The notes: a model not told the origin generated them from the sequence alone. A stretch of DNA of 64,000 nt from Aralia elata (GCA_034770075.1 CM068386.1:85347265-85411264), one strand, 5' to 3'. Shown: positions 33,603 through 46,435, counted from the first letter of the stretch. Numbers and translations are program-made.

Positions 33603-33931
33603 GGGGCCAAAGGATCTTCTAAAAAGAATAACAATTCAAAGAAGGCATAAAGAAAGGCAAAAATAAAGAACATTAAGAACAAAACTGATGCGGATAGCAA
33701 AAAAGTTTACTTCCACTGCAATAAGCCTAGATACTGGAAAAGAAACTGCAAGGAGTATCTTACAGAGGCTAACCAGAAGAAGCTTAATGAAGCTTCGGTT
33801 ATAGATACAGGTTTGTTCACGATTGAAATAAATTTTTCTGTAAGTCAAGTTTCTACTTGGGTATTGGATACCGGCTGTAGTTCTCACATATGCAATTCAA
33901 TGTAGAGAACATGCAGAAGTAGAAGGCTAAA
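33603..33931 (+). pseudogene. T1 gag zinc knuckle and start of protease
   Basis: Directly after Tat1 the T1 frame continues. The knuckle is HCNKPRYWKRNCKEYL, with the first Cys lost (FHC where CFHC is usual; the T2 copy is the comparison). The copia protease block WVLDTGCSSHICNS follows with the catalytic D-T-G intact. A stop comes right after, and the Athila element A2 cuts in at 33932. Confidence 0.8.
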
Positions 33932-35197
33932 TGTTGGGATATTTGTATTTATAACAAATTAATTCACACACGCAAGTGCACGTGGTCCACAAGTAATTTA
34001 ATGAAAGTGAAGTATCGTTCCCACAGAGAATATAATTGCTCTTTAATCTAACAAGCACCAGTTTTATAACTATCTCGGTCTCTTTAAATAGCTGATTAAG
34101 GTTATGAAGTAACTAAAATCATTGAGAAATAGATTAAACTAATTATCAAACGATTAAATTAGATAAAGGAGATGCGGGATTAGAATTTCACTTATTGTGA
34201 CACTTGGGTTGCCACGCTTCCTGTTAATTCCAATTGATTACTTCAGATTGTTAATCGAGAACACGAATGTAAAATATGACCATCTCTCGATGTACCATAT
34301 CCATATCACATTAAATCCACAAATGATAGAATGAATGTGAACACCCTAATTAACTAATGCACTATATCTCTAATAGACTACATGTAGTGCTTCGGTATAT
34401 CTCTATCCTAGGCACGAATCCTAAATTCCTTCACTATATAGAAGTCATGAATGCATGCTAACATGATTAGATCTCAACCCATAATCCGTTTCTCAATTTC
34501 ATATAGGTTATCACGGTAATTAATGATCAAGCAATTAAACTTTTAGCACAAATCACATTAGACAATCCATACATAATCAACTAGGATAAACAAGGAAGCA
34601 AAACAACTTCAGTTATGTAAAAAGATCCATTATAATCCCAAAATTAGGTTTAGTTCATAGTTGAAATAAAAACATCCAAATAGCAATCCATAATTACAGA
34701 TTTACAGAGTTTAGAAGTAGAAATGAGAATAGAGAAAACTCTGTTAAAGCTTTGGCCTTCCTTCTCCTTCTTCTCCCAAGTCTGATTTTCTGATATCAAG
34801 CTTGGTTCTTCGTTATGTTGCTTACTTTCTACTCTTGCTTATTATGTCTTTTATATCCGCCTCCTCCTCTCTTTAAAACCCTATGCACGCTGCATTAATC
34901 AGTCTCACTCAGCCCCTCCTGCTTAGACCCAAAAACTGCATAAGAAACGAAAGCCCAACCTATGCCTGCTTTTTAGCGCCGACTGCGCTGAAACTATACT
35001 ACCCCAGTGCCGGTAGCGTTGGACTTCCACTTAATTATAAAATTGTCATTTCCTGCTATAATTTCCTGCTTTGCCCTTCCACTGCTACCTTCTGCAAAAT
35101 AAATATTAACCGAATATAAATGAACTAAAAATACCCTTAAACAATCAAGAATTAAGACAAAAGACACCCGATTCATAAGTATAAAACTCGCTCATCA
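33932..35197 (-). mobile_element. 3' LTR of A2 (1,266 bp)
   Basis: On the minus strand it starts TGATGAGCGAGTTTTATAC and ends ATCCCAACA. TATAAAAG is at 34848-34855 (minus strand). A GC-rich island (AGCGCCGACTGCGCTG; CAGTGCCGGTAGCG) is at 34975-35016, about 120 bp upstream of it. Near the 3' end the minus strand has TGTGGGAACGATACTTC, the A2 version of the motif seen in the other Athila-like LTRs. Confidence 0.85.
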
Positions 35198-36290
35198 AAT
35201 ACCCCCAAAATTAAACTCTTATTTGTCCTCAAGCAAAAATAAAATTAAAAACTAAGCATAAAACCTAACTATATGCATCAACCTAACTTACCTACGAATC
35301 AAGCAATAACCCAACCATTGTCCAACAACAAGCCTCAAAAATACCTCAAAACACTCAAATAGGAAATCAGAACAATATCATGGGTATAACTTCACGCAAT
35401 CATTAGAGTTACATATGCTCTCAACTATTGTGTGTGTGTACCACCTGCCCATAATCACCTACAATCTGGACAAATTCATATAACCAACCGCTTATCGATA
35501 GCTTTCAATTCAACTTTTTAACCTTACCAAACATATCCAATTCGATTATCCAAAAACCACACTCAAATTAAGGGACTTAGGAATAACTCAAGCCATAAAC
35601 ACACACAAAAAAAAAATCTTTTACTCGAACAAGTGCGTTTTACGCTCCATCTCGCCCGTAGTATGTGTCCATGAATTAGTGCATTTCACGCTCCATCTCG
35701 ACTCACCATATACATATATTTCGCATTGTATTGCCTTTTCATTATGCTTTGCTCATTTTATATTTTTTTTATGCAAAAAGAAGAAAGAATACCCCCCAAC
35801 TTAAGTGATTGTCTAGATTCATTTTCATAGATATGCTCAACAACGTGTAAAGGTTTCCAAGAAACCTAACAAAGTAATTACCCATATAACTGTTATCCAA
35901 GATCATAACCAATCCTAACAAGTGGATATGTGCAAATAATTTCAAAACAAGTCTTAAGCATGGTAACACCAACTTTTAACTTTTCCATCTAAATTATACC
36001 CCCTCATTGTTCATTTTTATCCGAGTTCATACATGCTCGTCATTCTCATCATTGGCTAAATCAAACAATAGCTAAGGCATTACTCAATTACTATGCACAA
36101 ACATGATATGCAAATGATAAAATGACATGCCAACTAAACATACTAACATCTATATGCATCAATGAACTACTATGCAAAACTACTATGCTATGCAACACTA
36201 TGCTATGATACGCTCAACACTAATGATTCCACCCCCAAACTGAACAAATCAATGTCCTCATTGAATAAGATATAGACAAATAGAACTAAG
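35198..36290 (-). other. Polypurine tract and 3' UTR of A2
   Basis: AATACCCCCAAAA (35198-35210) gives the minus-strand tract TTTTGGGGGTATT. Upstream on the minus strand is TTTGCTTGAGGACAAATAAG, a well-known Athila 3'-UTR hallmark. The remainder is AT-rich without recognisable genes. Two copies of a CTCCATCTCG-containing stretch occur near 35640-35700. Confidence 0.75.
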
Positions 36291-36304
36291 AAGACTTCCC
36301 TTTC

Positions 36305-37425
36305 TGATGACTATCACTCATCATCGCCTTCCTCGTTATCGGGCTCTTCGTTGGACTCTTCGAGTGGATCAGGGAAATGGGTAATGGGAGAGGATCAGGG
36401 AAATGGAATGGCCCTGTATTGGGGTTTAATTGATTGAACGCCGCTGCCAATGTCGCTTGGAATTGGTTGTTATTTTGACTGATGATATCTTAACGTTCGG
36501 CTAGGCGAGAGTTCTCCAGCAAGAGCTCAAAATGACAAGCCTTCATCGTATTTGCTTATCGATCTGGTTAGACGCAGTGGATGGGCCTGCCTCGTCTTGA
36601 TACGATTGAATGAATCTTAGGCCTCTAGGGTGCTTATCTGCACCTTTTCAAACTTTATATCAAATTATGAAGGCATGATCAATCACCGGCCAAGGCTATA
36701 TCATTGTGGAATTCTCAGCCCAACTCACCCCGGCGTTATAACAAAGGGATGTAATCAACATCGGGTGTAGAAAACCGTCGGTGGTGGCACCAACTCTCAC
36801 ATATCTTTTGATAGAACTTTCAATCACTGCCCCAATATTAATCGTCTTCCTTGTGATTAAACTGTAGAGAAGAACCGATGGGCCTTGCCATACCTACTCA
36901 GCTCTGATTGAGGGAAGGTCATCGCTCTACGTCCTTTAATATCCCATTTTATCCTAGGCTTGCATAATTCCATAATCATTTCCTCATAGTCGGGCCCATT
37001 CCGCACATACGCAACATGTTGATCAGTTAATGAACTAAAGGTTGGCAAGCCAAAGTGGGTATTGATGGCGTCACTCAAAACTGAAATCGTTTGCCTCTTA
37101 CTTGCACTATACCGAATTGCCCTTCTTACATATTAGCATAGAACTCTTTTACAATTGGTGCAATTGCCACCCCCGGTTGTGCTGTGAAGTTTAACCAACT
37201 TCTTTCATCAATCATCATCGCCAATTCACCATCATTGTCTGGGTCCGGTACAATTCCCCTCTTTGGAATGAAAGACCGGTTCTCCCACGCCATATACTTA
37301 TTTGCCGCTTCAATTCTTACGAACCTTTTTCGATCATAGGTCCTAGATGATTTAGAACTTGACTCGGCACCTCTTTGGTGCTTCGCTAACATACTTTCAG
37401 TTATAGTTGACCAACACCCAATCAA
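36305..37425 (-). pseudogene. A2 extra ORF with putative plant transposon-protein domain
   Basis: The minus-strand frame from 37425 reads KRFVRIEAANKYMAWENRSF, then WLNFTAQPGVAIAPIVKEFY. It is the N-terminal block of the domain found in the env-position ORF of Athila elements (Pfam 'putative plant transposon protein', recalled). After a frameshift near 37100 it continues as SDAINTHFGLPTF and PRIKWDIKGRRAMTFPQSEL. Further downstream, stops accumulate until an acidic tail near 36310. The function of this protein is not known. Inactive here. Confidence 0.7.
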
Positions 37426-38570
37426 ATAGCTTTACAATGATAGCCCAAACTCTGAAATAGCTTTAAAGTTTCACTTAAACAATTCAACAAACACTTGGTG
37501 TGCACTCTTGTATATGAATTTTTCTAAACCTCCCCCAAACTTAGTTTCAACCACCATTTTTTAGATTGTCTTCACACATGCATACAAACTACAAGATTAA
37601 ACCAAATTCCTCCAATTGAGCCAACACAAATTCAATTGGGGATTCACAGTTTGCAGCAATAGATAATCCCTAAACTTCACAAATTTTCCAAAGATAGACA
37701 ATCACACTAGCAAATCTCGTTCAATAACTTACTTGAAGGACATAGCAGTTGATTATTTATGGAATCCTTGGAGGAGAATAACCCTAACTGACTTTTGGAG
37801 AGAAGCCGACCAACTAAACCACTTGAGTGCCGATGTTGACTGTGGAGTAGGTTGGATTCGCCCACTTGGAACTCGGATTGCAAGGGAGATGAGAGATTGT
37901 GGTATAGGTTCAATTGGAGATTGGTCGGGGTGTTCGGTTGTTTTGAGTGGGGGAGAAGTTGGATTGGAGTTTTAGGCCGCTAGGTATAATAAGAAAATAA
38001 CTGCCCTTGTTTGCTTCTTTTATTTTTCAAATCTGCCCATTTCCAGCCCTCAGCGCCGACTACTCTCATTTTTGCTCGTTTCAGCGCCAACCGCGCTTAA
38101 CTGCAGTGAGTTCAACGCTGACTGCGCTGGTTCCTTTGTAATTTCAGTGCTGACCGCGCTCGTTTCTGGCCAATACATAATTCCAGATTTCAAGGCTAAC
38201 CGCGCTGGATTCCGTTTGTTTCAACATCGACCGCGCACGGATACAGAGGGTTCAGAGCCGACTGCATTGGTTCCTTTGCAATTTCAGCGCTGATCGAGCT
38301 GGTTTCTGGCAGCACTCAAACTTAAAAATTATGTTCCACTTTTGTGTTCCAAGGTCATTTCATGGGTTCCTGAGATACCAAATACGCACAATTTAGTAGT
38401 AACTACTAACGACTATCAATAAGTTAAGAACTAATTTAAAATCCTAAGGACTAAGAAACAGAATACTAAACATAAATGAATGAATGAATAATTTTCAAAT
38501 GAAAAATGTGATGAATTGGGTTGCGTCCCAAATCAGCGCTTAGTTTTAAGTCCTCAGCCCGATTACTCCC
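37426..38570 (-). other. A2 spacer between integrase and the extra ORF
   Basis: No gene seen. The region contains a degenerate GC-rich repeat (38045-38320) listed separately. The rest is AT-rich; short open frames at 37707-37975 have no recognisable similarity. Confidence 0.5.
38045..38320. repeat. Degenerate GC-rich tandem repeat, about 32-38 bp unit
   Basis: About eight variants of TTTCAGCGCTGACCGCGCTGG occur with variable spacers, the last at about 38280-38310. A related sequence is in the A2 LTR (34975). Confidence 0.75.
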
Positions 38571-39668
38571 TGTTCTATTGTGGATTGGCAAGCTCAATTA
38601 AGGACTTTTGGCGATCAAAATCACCACCCCAATAGTGCTTTAAGCGTTGCCCGTTGACCTTGAATGGTTCGTCTTGATTTTTTCCTACTAGCTCAACGGT
38701 GCCATGTGGAAACACAGTTTTGACAATGAATGGTCCTGACCATCGTGACTTAAGTTTTCCTGGGAAGAGTCTCAGTTTTGAATTAAAAAGAAGAACCGCT
38801 TACCCTGGCTCAAACTTTCTTTCAACAATTTTCTGGTCGTGCCACCTTTTGACTTTTTCTTTATACTACTTTGAGTTCTCATATGCTTGTAAGCAAAATT
38901 CATCAAGTTCGTTAAGTTGGAGAAGCCTCTTCTCACCTGCTGCTAAGAGATTGAAGTTCAACTTCCTGATAGCCCAATATGCCTTGTGCTCCAACTCCAC
39001 ATGAAGGTGACAAGCCTTGCCCTATACCAATTGATAGGGTGACATGCCGATGGGTGTCTTGTACGCGGTCCTATATGCCCAAAGTGCGTCATCCAGCTTT
39101 AACGCCCAGTCTTTTCTAGTGGGATTGACAATCTTTTCAAGAATTCGCTTAACTTTTCTATTAGACACTTCGGCTTGCCCATTTGTCTGAGGGTGATAAG
39201 CGGTAGCAATCCTGTGATTCACCCCATACTTAGCCAAGAGGGCTGTGAAGTACCTATTACAGAAGTGGCTCTCCTCATCACTGATTATTGCTCTGCGAGT
39301 GCTGAATCTAGTGAAAATATTTTTCTGAAGGAATTTTAGCACTACTTTGGCATCATTATCGGTAATGCACTGGCTTCCACCCACTTTGACACATAGTCGA
39401 CTGCTAAAAGAAAGTCGAGGTTACTGTAGGACGATTAAAATGGTCTCATAAAGTCTATTCCCCACACATCAAAAATTTCCACTTCCAAAATTATATTTAG
39501 TGGCATCTCATTGCGATTGAAAATATTGCCCACTCTTTCACATCTATCACAAATTTTGACAAACTGATGGGCATCTCTGAATACGGTAGGCCAATAGAAC
39601 CCTGCTTGAAGCACTTTAGCTGTAGTCCTCTCAGTCCCATAGTGACCTCTATTTAGCGAAAATGACAT
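38571..39668 (-). pseudogene. A2 integrase
   Basis: Zinc region: HYGTERTTAKVLQAGFYWPT with CDRCERVGN (39668-39435). Core: WGIDFMRPF with the first Asp, ISDEESHFCN with the second, and NGQAEVSNRKVKRILEK with the Glu; all three acidic residues are present. The frame then passes DALWAYRTAYKTPIGMSPYQ and, after stops, the Athila C-terminal block ending FKVNGQRLKHYWGGDFD before 38571. Stops at about 39430 and in the C-terminal half inactivate it. Confidence 0.85.
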
Positions 39669-39669
39669 G

Positions 39670-40340
39670 CATGCAAAATACTAGTTGTTTCACTATATGG
39701 GATGCATCTACGAATCATCCTGTCTGCACATTGTTTGAATAGATAAGGCCCATCCCATATGTATCTCTTCACTTCATGCAAAAACTTCTTCTTTTATTGA
39801 TGAGTTAAGTCTGGTGGGAATACATTGCTAACCAGATAATTGACGAAGTCAGCAAACCATGGAATTTCTGAAGTCACTGTGAACAACAGTTGTTCATCGG
39901 GAAAGTACTCATTGATCTTTGCCTTATCCCTCTTATCTTGCTCTGGACTCGCTAATCTGGAAAGATGGTTAGCTACTTAATTTTTTGTACCCTTCTTGTC
40001 CTGAATTTCCAAATCGAACTCCTGGAGAAGAAGAATCCATCTGATTAATCTAGGCTTTGCATCTTTCTTGGATATCAGATACCTAATAGCAGCATGATAT
40101 GTGTAGACCACTACTCTTATCCCAATGAGATAGGACCTGAACTTATCAAAAGCGTATACAACTGCTAATAGTTGCTTCTCAGTGGTAGTGTAGTTTAACT
40201 GACCATCTGATAAGGTCTTACTGACATAATAGATGACCTAAAAAATCTTTTCCTTGCGCTGACCCAACACAGCCCCAACTGCGTAGTCACTAGCATCACA
40301 CATCAGCTCAAATAAGGCCAAGAGACTCTTCATATTTTTT
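39670..40340 (-). pseudogene. A2 RNase H region
   Basis: On the minus strand from about 40320: DASDYAVGAVLGQRKEKIF, then VIYYVSKTLSDGQLNYTTTE and EKQLLAVVYAFDKFRSYL, followed by RLIRWILLLQEFDLEI. These are the RNase H and connection blocks of Athila pol. Several stops are present. The RT that should precede it is absent beyond 40343. Confidence 0.8.
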
Positions 40341-40344
40341 TAAC

Positions 40345-42706
40345 TGCTGAAGACCTTTCCTTTGTGTAACTGAGCAACCAAGAAAAAGCTACGTTAAACC
40401 TTCATCAGTTATTTTATGCTCATTTGCATAAGGCATTGTTAGAGAGTTTAGAGAAAGTGAGAAAGAATTCTCTGTGAAATTGAGAGTAAATTTAAGAAAT
40501 CAAAGAAGAGAAAGAGGATTAACTAAGCTTTTTGTATCATCTAGCTAAACTAGAGAAGGAATCAACAGGTAATAATTCAATTCTAAACTCGTAGTTATAT
40601 TTTTCAATGTTCTCCATTGAAAAATTATTTTAGTTGAATGATTTGATGAGATGTTGGATATATATGTTTATGGGTATGTATAATATGTTATATATCATCT
40701 ATAATGGATGTTGAAGTAATCAAGTTCATGTAAATGTATTAAATAGGAAGAATTAAACTTTTGGTTTAGTATGTATATTATGGTCTGTTTTAGAGGCAAA
40801 ATTGGTTGTGAATCTATGTTTTAAGTTGTAAATTGATGGTTGACAGTTGTAAAACTCTGAAATACGAAAACAATGCAACTTCAATTAATGAAAATGGTGG
40901 TAAAATGAAATCGAGGTGGATGATCTCGTATAATATGTCAAAATAGTAAAAACTGACATGAACATGGAATTTGAGTCCTTAATTTGGTTATTTGAAGTTT
41001 ATGAGATGTTAAAATGGTTTTCTAGATGTTAGTTTTGTGTTTATTAAGTTTATAGCATCTGAGATTGGCTAATTTGGACCTTAAGTGAATTTATGGATTT
41101 TTGTATGAAATCAGTGTTCTTTGTGAACTACAGTAACCGAGTCTGCGCACCAGCGCGGCCACACTGGTGCCAAGAACAAAAGTGGCGCAGCCGCGCCACA
41201 AGCAGATCAGACCCAGTGTTGAGCTTTGAAATGTACAGCTTGGGTGATGCTAAGTTAACCTACTCTAATGAATGTAGTGAAGCCTAAAACATGTAATAAG
41301 GCTTAATATCAGATTGTAATCACAAAGCTGATACTATAAGTTGTGAATTAGGAAATTATGAAAGTCTTTAATTCGATGTTTGTGAGAAATGGTGATGTCA
41401 TTCAAGCGTCGTGTCTTGTACTATATTCTAATAGGGAGTTCAGATTCATGATATATGAATAATAAGGATAGTCAGAACTTGAATTAAAGTAATAAATTTA
41501 ACTAAAATGGGAATTAAACCAATAAAGTTAGTTTTAACGTGACTAATTGGTATTGTGATCCTAATGGTATGTGTAGGGTATTTAGAGAACGTGAGTTGTA
41601 ATTGTGGTGCTAATGCACGAGGCAAGTTTCTTAACTCTACTTTTTCATCGAGCAAGTTTCATAACCTTTGCTACTTTATTATTCAGTGAGGTTTCTTAAT
41701 TTGATTCAATGCTTATGTTCTTAAATAAGCTTTCTAATTCTCTGAAAGCATTACTTTGGTAAACGATGGTTGTTCAATTATGAATCTTTGGGACTCTATC
41801 ACTTAATGAATCATGATTTGCTTATGTACCATTATACGAGATTATATTGTTATCAAACTCTTAAATGGCTATCAAACCCTTTTTGATTCGACTAGTCCAT
41901 AGTTGATGAACGTTCTAAAGATCTAAAATTCTTTTGAAGTTAATCCAAGCCAACTTAACTTTGGTGCGGATCCAAATGTTAAGCTGAGATGAACAACCCT
42001 AGAATAGGGAATTATATTACGCAATAACGTTAAAATGTTTGTGCATAATACATTGTACGAAGGGCTGATACCCCGGAGTACGAGATGGATGGTCCATATA
42101 GTCTAAGACTGTTAAAGGTTACGGTAGAAATATTTGTTAACCTAGGACATAGTTCGTGGTCTTGTGACTCTCAGTTATACATTTGACCCTGATTCCTATT
42201 AGTGATTCAAAAGCTGAAATTTCCATTGAGCCTATAGTTCTTGAGTATCATTGACTGTTTTCAGAGAAAGTTATGTTATTCAGTTAAAGCTTATCCATTG
42301 TAGATTCATATATGTTGTTATTGTTTATTACTATCCTAGTGAGCAATTGTTTTGCTCACTTTTGCATCAAACAGTGTAGCTAAGAATGAGAAACCTGAGG
42401 AGCCATCTTCAAGAAAACGCAAGGGCAAGATGCACAAGTAGCTGATGATTAGTTTATTTTTCATTCAGGAAGTTTATTTTATAATCAGACTTAATTATAA
42501 TTATAATTTGTTTCCGTTGATAATGTAATAATTAAAGGTTAGATGACCTGGGATTTCGTACTTAATTATGTAACCCTTTAATGGGAGTATTATTTATTAA
42601 GTTTATTATTGTTATTATTCTTTATTGTGGGTAGTTAGATATGAATGTGATGGATAGTGAACACCAGATCTGTGGGATTAAAGTACCCGGATTTGGTGGT
42701 GTCACA
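40345..42706 (+). mobile_element. 5'-truncated chromovirus-type (Tekay-like) LTR
   Basis: The right end GGATTTGGTGGTGTCACA (42706) is a typical chromovirus LTR end. Inside are a purine-rich R-like part with a donor-like CAACAGGTAATAATTC (about 40440-40580), a GC-rich island at 41143-41205, the TGAGCAATTGTTTTGCTCA hairpin near 42340, and AAACGCAAGGGCAAGATGC near 42414, as often seen toward the end of Tekay-type LTRs. The U3 start is missing. It abuts copia RT at 42707 and Athila pol at 40343, so it is not a clean insertion. No coding sequence was recognised. Confidence 0.55.
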
Positions 42707-44247
42707 AAACCGTTGAGACATGAGTTAAATAAAGTTTTGTATAGCTCTAGCATTGTCACTTGTGATAATTATGTCATCAACATAAACAAGAAGATAAATT
42801 ATTTTACCGCGATTGTTGAAGACAAAGAGAAAGGTGTCTGCATGGGGGTTAGTGAAGCCAGATGTGACAAGAAACTGGTGTAATTCATGATACCAAGCCC
42901 GAGGTGCCTGTTTGAGGCCATAAATAGCCTTGCGAAGGTGGCAAACACGTTAAGGATGGTCTTGATCGATAAAGCCTTGTGGTTGTGCCATGAAGACATC
43001 CTCAGTAAGAGTGCCCTGGAGAAAGGCATTATTAACATCGAGTTATCGAAGAGACCAACCACGACTGACGGCAAGACTGAGAACAAGACGAACAGTTATG
43101 GGCTTAACAACTGGACTGAATGTATCATGAAAATCAACTCCAGGGCGCTAGTGAACCCCTTTAGCAACCAAATGAGCCTTATACCTGTCAATATTGCCAT
43201 CAGGTAAATACTTAGTACGAAAGATCTATTTGCAAACAACTAGATTCTATTTGGGATCAAAAGGGACCAATTCCCAAGTTCCATTTCGATCAAAAGTAAC
43301 ATACTCATCAGACATAGCTTGATGCCATTTAGGATCTTTAAGAGCTTGGGTCACGGTTATGGGTTCAAAGATATTTGTGGTAGTGAGCTGGGCCGTGAGG
43401 TTAAGCTTTTGGATGGGTTTGTGAATATTATGTTTGGATCAAGTAACAATAACTCGAGGAGAGGTTGGTGGCGGGGATAAGAGGAGCGTGGATGGTTGGG
43501 TAGAAGAAGCAGAAGTGGTGGGAGGATGTTGGGAGGGTGGGGTAGACTGGGGGGTCAAAGTAGAGCTTGTGGACAGAGACTTAGCGCTGCCATTATGAGG
43601 TATTGGGGCTGCCGAGATAGAGGACAGAAGCACATTGCTGCCGCGCTGGTTCTTTGGCGCAGTCGAGGTGGAACACTAGTTGGTAAGGTTTTGGGCAGAA
43701 ATAGGATATTGTGAGGTAGTTGTCACAGGGGGTGCAAAGCTAGTAGTAGAAGATGATGTGGCGATGACCGAAAGTGACATGGGACACCATTGAGATAATG
43801 TGTCTGAAGATGGGCGATCGAGTTTTGTGGAAAATGAGGCAAAAAGAAAGATAGATTCTATGAATTTGACATGACAAGAAGTATAAACATGGGGGGAGGA
43901 AGGATCTAGACATAAATAGGCACTTTAAGTGGAGGAATAGCCTAAAAAGACACACGGGGAAGAGCTTGGGGCAAGTTGGTGAAAGGAGTACGGCCGAAGC
44001 CATGGATAACACAGGCAGCCAAAACTACGAAGTTTGGAATAGTTAGGTGGAGTACCAAAGAGTTTATTATATGGGGAGAGAAGGTCGAGAGTAGGGGTTA
44101 GAAGACGATTTATGAGGTAGACATCAGTGGAGAAAGCAAACGACCCGTGCGACAGAGGCATGGAGGCATAGGAGAGAAGAGATAACCAAGTTTCAACTAT
44201 GTGACGATAACAGAGGTATGGCATAAGATATGACACCCCATTAGTGG
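42707..44247 (-). pseudogene. Retrofit/Ale-type Ty1/copia RT and C-terminal integrase (part 2)
   Basis: Minus-strand translation from 44247: RHIVETWLSLLSYASMPLSH, LINRLLTPTLDLLSPYNKLF, and FGTPPNYSKLRSFGCLCYPW of the integrase. A Ser/Pro/Thr-rich linker follows (SSTLTPQSTPPSQHPPTTSA, 43633-43439). Then RT blocks: KWHQAMSDEYVTFDRNGTWE, FSPVVKPITVRLVLSLAVS, LDVNNAFLQGTL, and the catalytic YVDDIIIT near 42770. Stops and shifts occur throughout. RT is cut at 42707 and RNase H is absent. The N-terminal half of this pol lies beyond Tat2 at 54969. Confidence 0.85.
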
Positions 44248-46202
44248 TGTCGACGCCTGTTTTATCCGCTTATGCGATATTTGTCCTTTTCCAATTTTAG
44301 CCTTTTGATTAGATGATTTTTTGGAAAAGGTCGGCTTGAATGTCGACGGGGTTTTGAAATATCATTTTTTATGATGAGCCAATTAACCAGAGTCGCCAGT
44401 TGGTATATTTGAAATGGATGTACCAACTCACCCGAGTTTTCGTTTTTTATAAATCGCTGGCTCATATGTGACTCCGAATTAATTGGTCTGCGAATCGAGA
44501 TTCATAGAGTTCGGGGGCTTGCTTAAACGAGGGGAAGGTGTTAGGCACCCCCCGACTTCCGTGAAACACGGTTACCGCAATCTTGAGGCTTTCCTATCCT
44601 TTAATTCTCGAATGTGTGTGTATGTGCGCGCGTGTGTGTGTGTGTGTGCCTATGTGAATGTTGTGGTGAGTTTGTATGAAAGAATCATTTGGATTTTTTA
44701 GGGAGAGTCGTGCTTTAATTTGAGAACGCTTCGGGATGTCTTTTCGGCATACACGAGAAAGCTTGATTCTTTATGAGAGAGGTTTGATTTTAATTGTCAA
44801 AAGCCATGGGATTTTTCTTTAGGTGTCGTTTTGGCAAAACAAGAGTTTTAAACCTTCGTCAAAATAGGAATCAAGATCTATACGTTGCCCTCGTAACTCA
44901 AATGATGGGCAATTTCTAGGATCTCTTTAACCCTATGCACAACGGTTTAATAAAACGTCACTTATTTTATGAAACAATTTTTGGGATGTCTGAAAACGAT
45001 TTTCTTTAGCTTTCTCGTTAAATAGGAATCGACATTCGTTAGCACTTGTCATTTTAAGCCTCGTGATGCTAACAACCTAATTTGATTGATTTTTATGAAA
45101 ATCTTAGCGTTTAGCTTTGAAATCAATTTCATCTCATAAATCAAATCAAGCATTAAAATGCGTTGGGGCTACTCATGGGCATGTAAGCTATCAAAGTAAC
45201 CCCGAACGCCCACAATCGCATATTTTCACTATGACGGGGCCTTAAACACAATTCTCGCCTTGGCGTCGTTTTAAGGCCCGACGATTACATATTTACAATG
45301 AAGACTACATCGCTCCTACTACATATATCAAAAGATGTCCATCATCGGATTTGGACCACGGGGTCGCGCTCCTAGGCTCACAACCAAAATTGCTATATTA
45401 ATATAACGAGCTAAAAATCACCAAACGGATATCATCGGGCCATTAGGAGGAATTTCGTTCCATTTGGAACCCTCACTAATAGCCATCAATCCATGGATTC
45501 ACAACAATATACAAGAACAACTACATTTAATATAATTCGGATGACAAAAGCTTAACAAAAATGGTAAAACAAAATGCTTAAACAAAGGATTTTTCACCTT
45601 GCAAATAATCCCCACAATATGTATGAATTTGTGTATTGAACAGAGTAGAAATATATGATATGTAATCTCACAAAATGGATACAATTTCTCACTATTTCTC
45701 ACTCTTTTCTCTCTTAATTTCTCTTATTTTCTGCTATTTTCTCTCTCTTTTTCCGAGCTGCTGCCGCCTCTCCTTCTTCTCCCTTTTCTGTATGCAAAAT
45801 GGCCTGATAAGGGGTTGCCCTAGGCAGCCGCAGATTGATCTGCGGCTGGCCGCAGATCAATCTGCGGCTGGCCTCGGTTTCCCCGCGCCCGTCGCGCACT
45901 TCAGCCGTCTCGCGCACTACCATTATTTTAATTGTTTGGCCGCAGATCAATCCGCGGCTGGGTGGGCTGATTTTCTCATTTTCTGAACCTCACCTTGATT
46001 CTCGTGTCGGATCATCAGTTTCTACTGAAAGGCTTGCATTTTGTAGTCCGGGAACCGCTGGAAAAAATGCCACATCATTCATGGGTGTTTGCTTCGCCCG
46101 ACGTCGTGTTAACCTTGATCACAAGTCGTCGTGGCGGTTCATTTGACGAATTTGCCCTCCTGTCAGGGTTAGTATACAAAGTGCAAAATTTGGGTGTCTA
46201 TA
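44248..46202 (-). mobile_element. 3' LTR of Tat2 (1,955 bp)
   Basis: Starts TGTCGACGCCTG; the terminal CA has become TA at 46201-46202. It contains the fossil PBS (44388-44398), a GT microsatellite at about 44611-44648 and the palindrome block at 45825-45870. It has one 22-bp palindrome unit more than the other LTR, which accounts for the whole length difference. Confidence 0.9.
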
Positions 46203-46268
46203 GCTGCCCCTCTTTATCATGTTTATAAAATGTTAAATGAAATGAACATGATAAAGAAATAGACACCC
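46192..46268 (-). other. Polypurine tract within a perfect inverted repeat, Tat2
   Basis: TCTTTATCATGTT (46211-46223) pairs perfectly with AACATGATAAAGA (46245-46257). GGGTGTCTA (46192-46200) pairs with TAGACACCC (46260-46268). The polypurine tract GAGGGGCAGC lies between the arms on the LTR side. Confidence 0.8.
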
Positions 46269-46435
46269 GATGCATGAATGACAATGTTTAAGAATGACAG
46301 TACATACATGATGCAACACATGTAGCTTATGATGCAACACAAGATGTAATGCATGCAAAACATTCGTAAGAGTGTCAACGCATCAACCCTTAGACCGTAT
46401 TTGTTAGTCGTTGGGTTCACTCTTCAAATCTATCG

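Larger units (their letters stand above)
33932..40343 (-). mobile_element. Athila-type Ty3/gypsy element A2, 5' half missing
   Basis: Minus-strand order visible: RNase H, integrase, an additional ORF with a plant transposon-protein domain, 3' UTR, polypurine tract and 3' LTR. This is the Athila layout. RT, gag and the 5' LTR are missing beyond about 40343, where a truncated chromovirus-type LTR begins. It is inserted in T1 protease; CTAAA at 33927-33931 is the left target-duplication candidate without a partner. Confidence 0.85.

Noticed and set aside
36857..37425. True envelope protein in A2
   Set aside because: No signal peptide, membrane segment or cleavage site was seen; the residues match the plant transposon-protein block instead.
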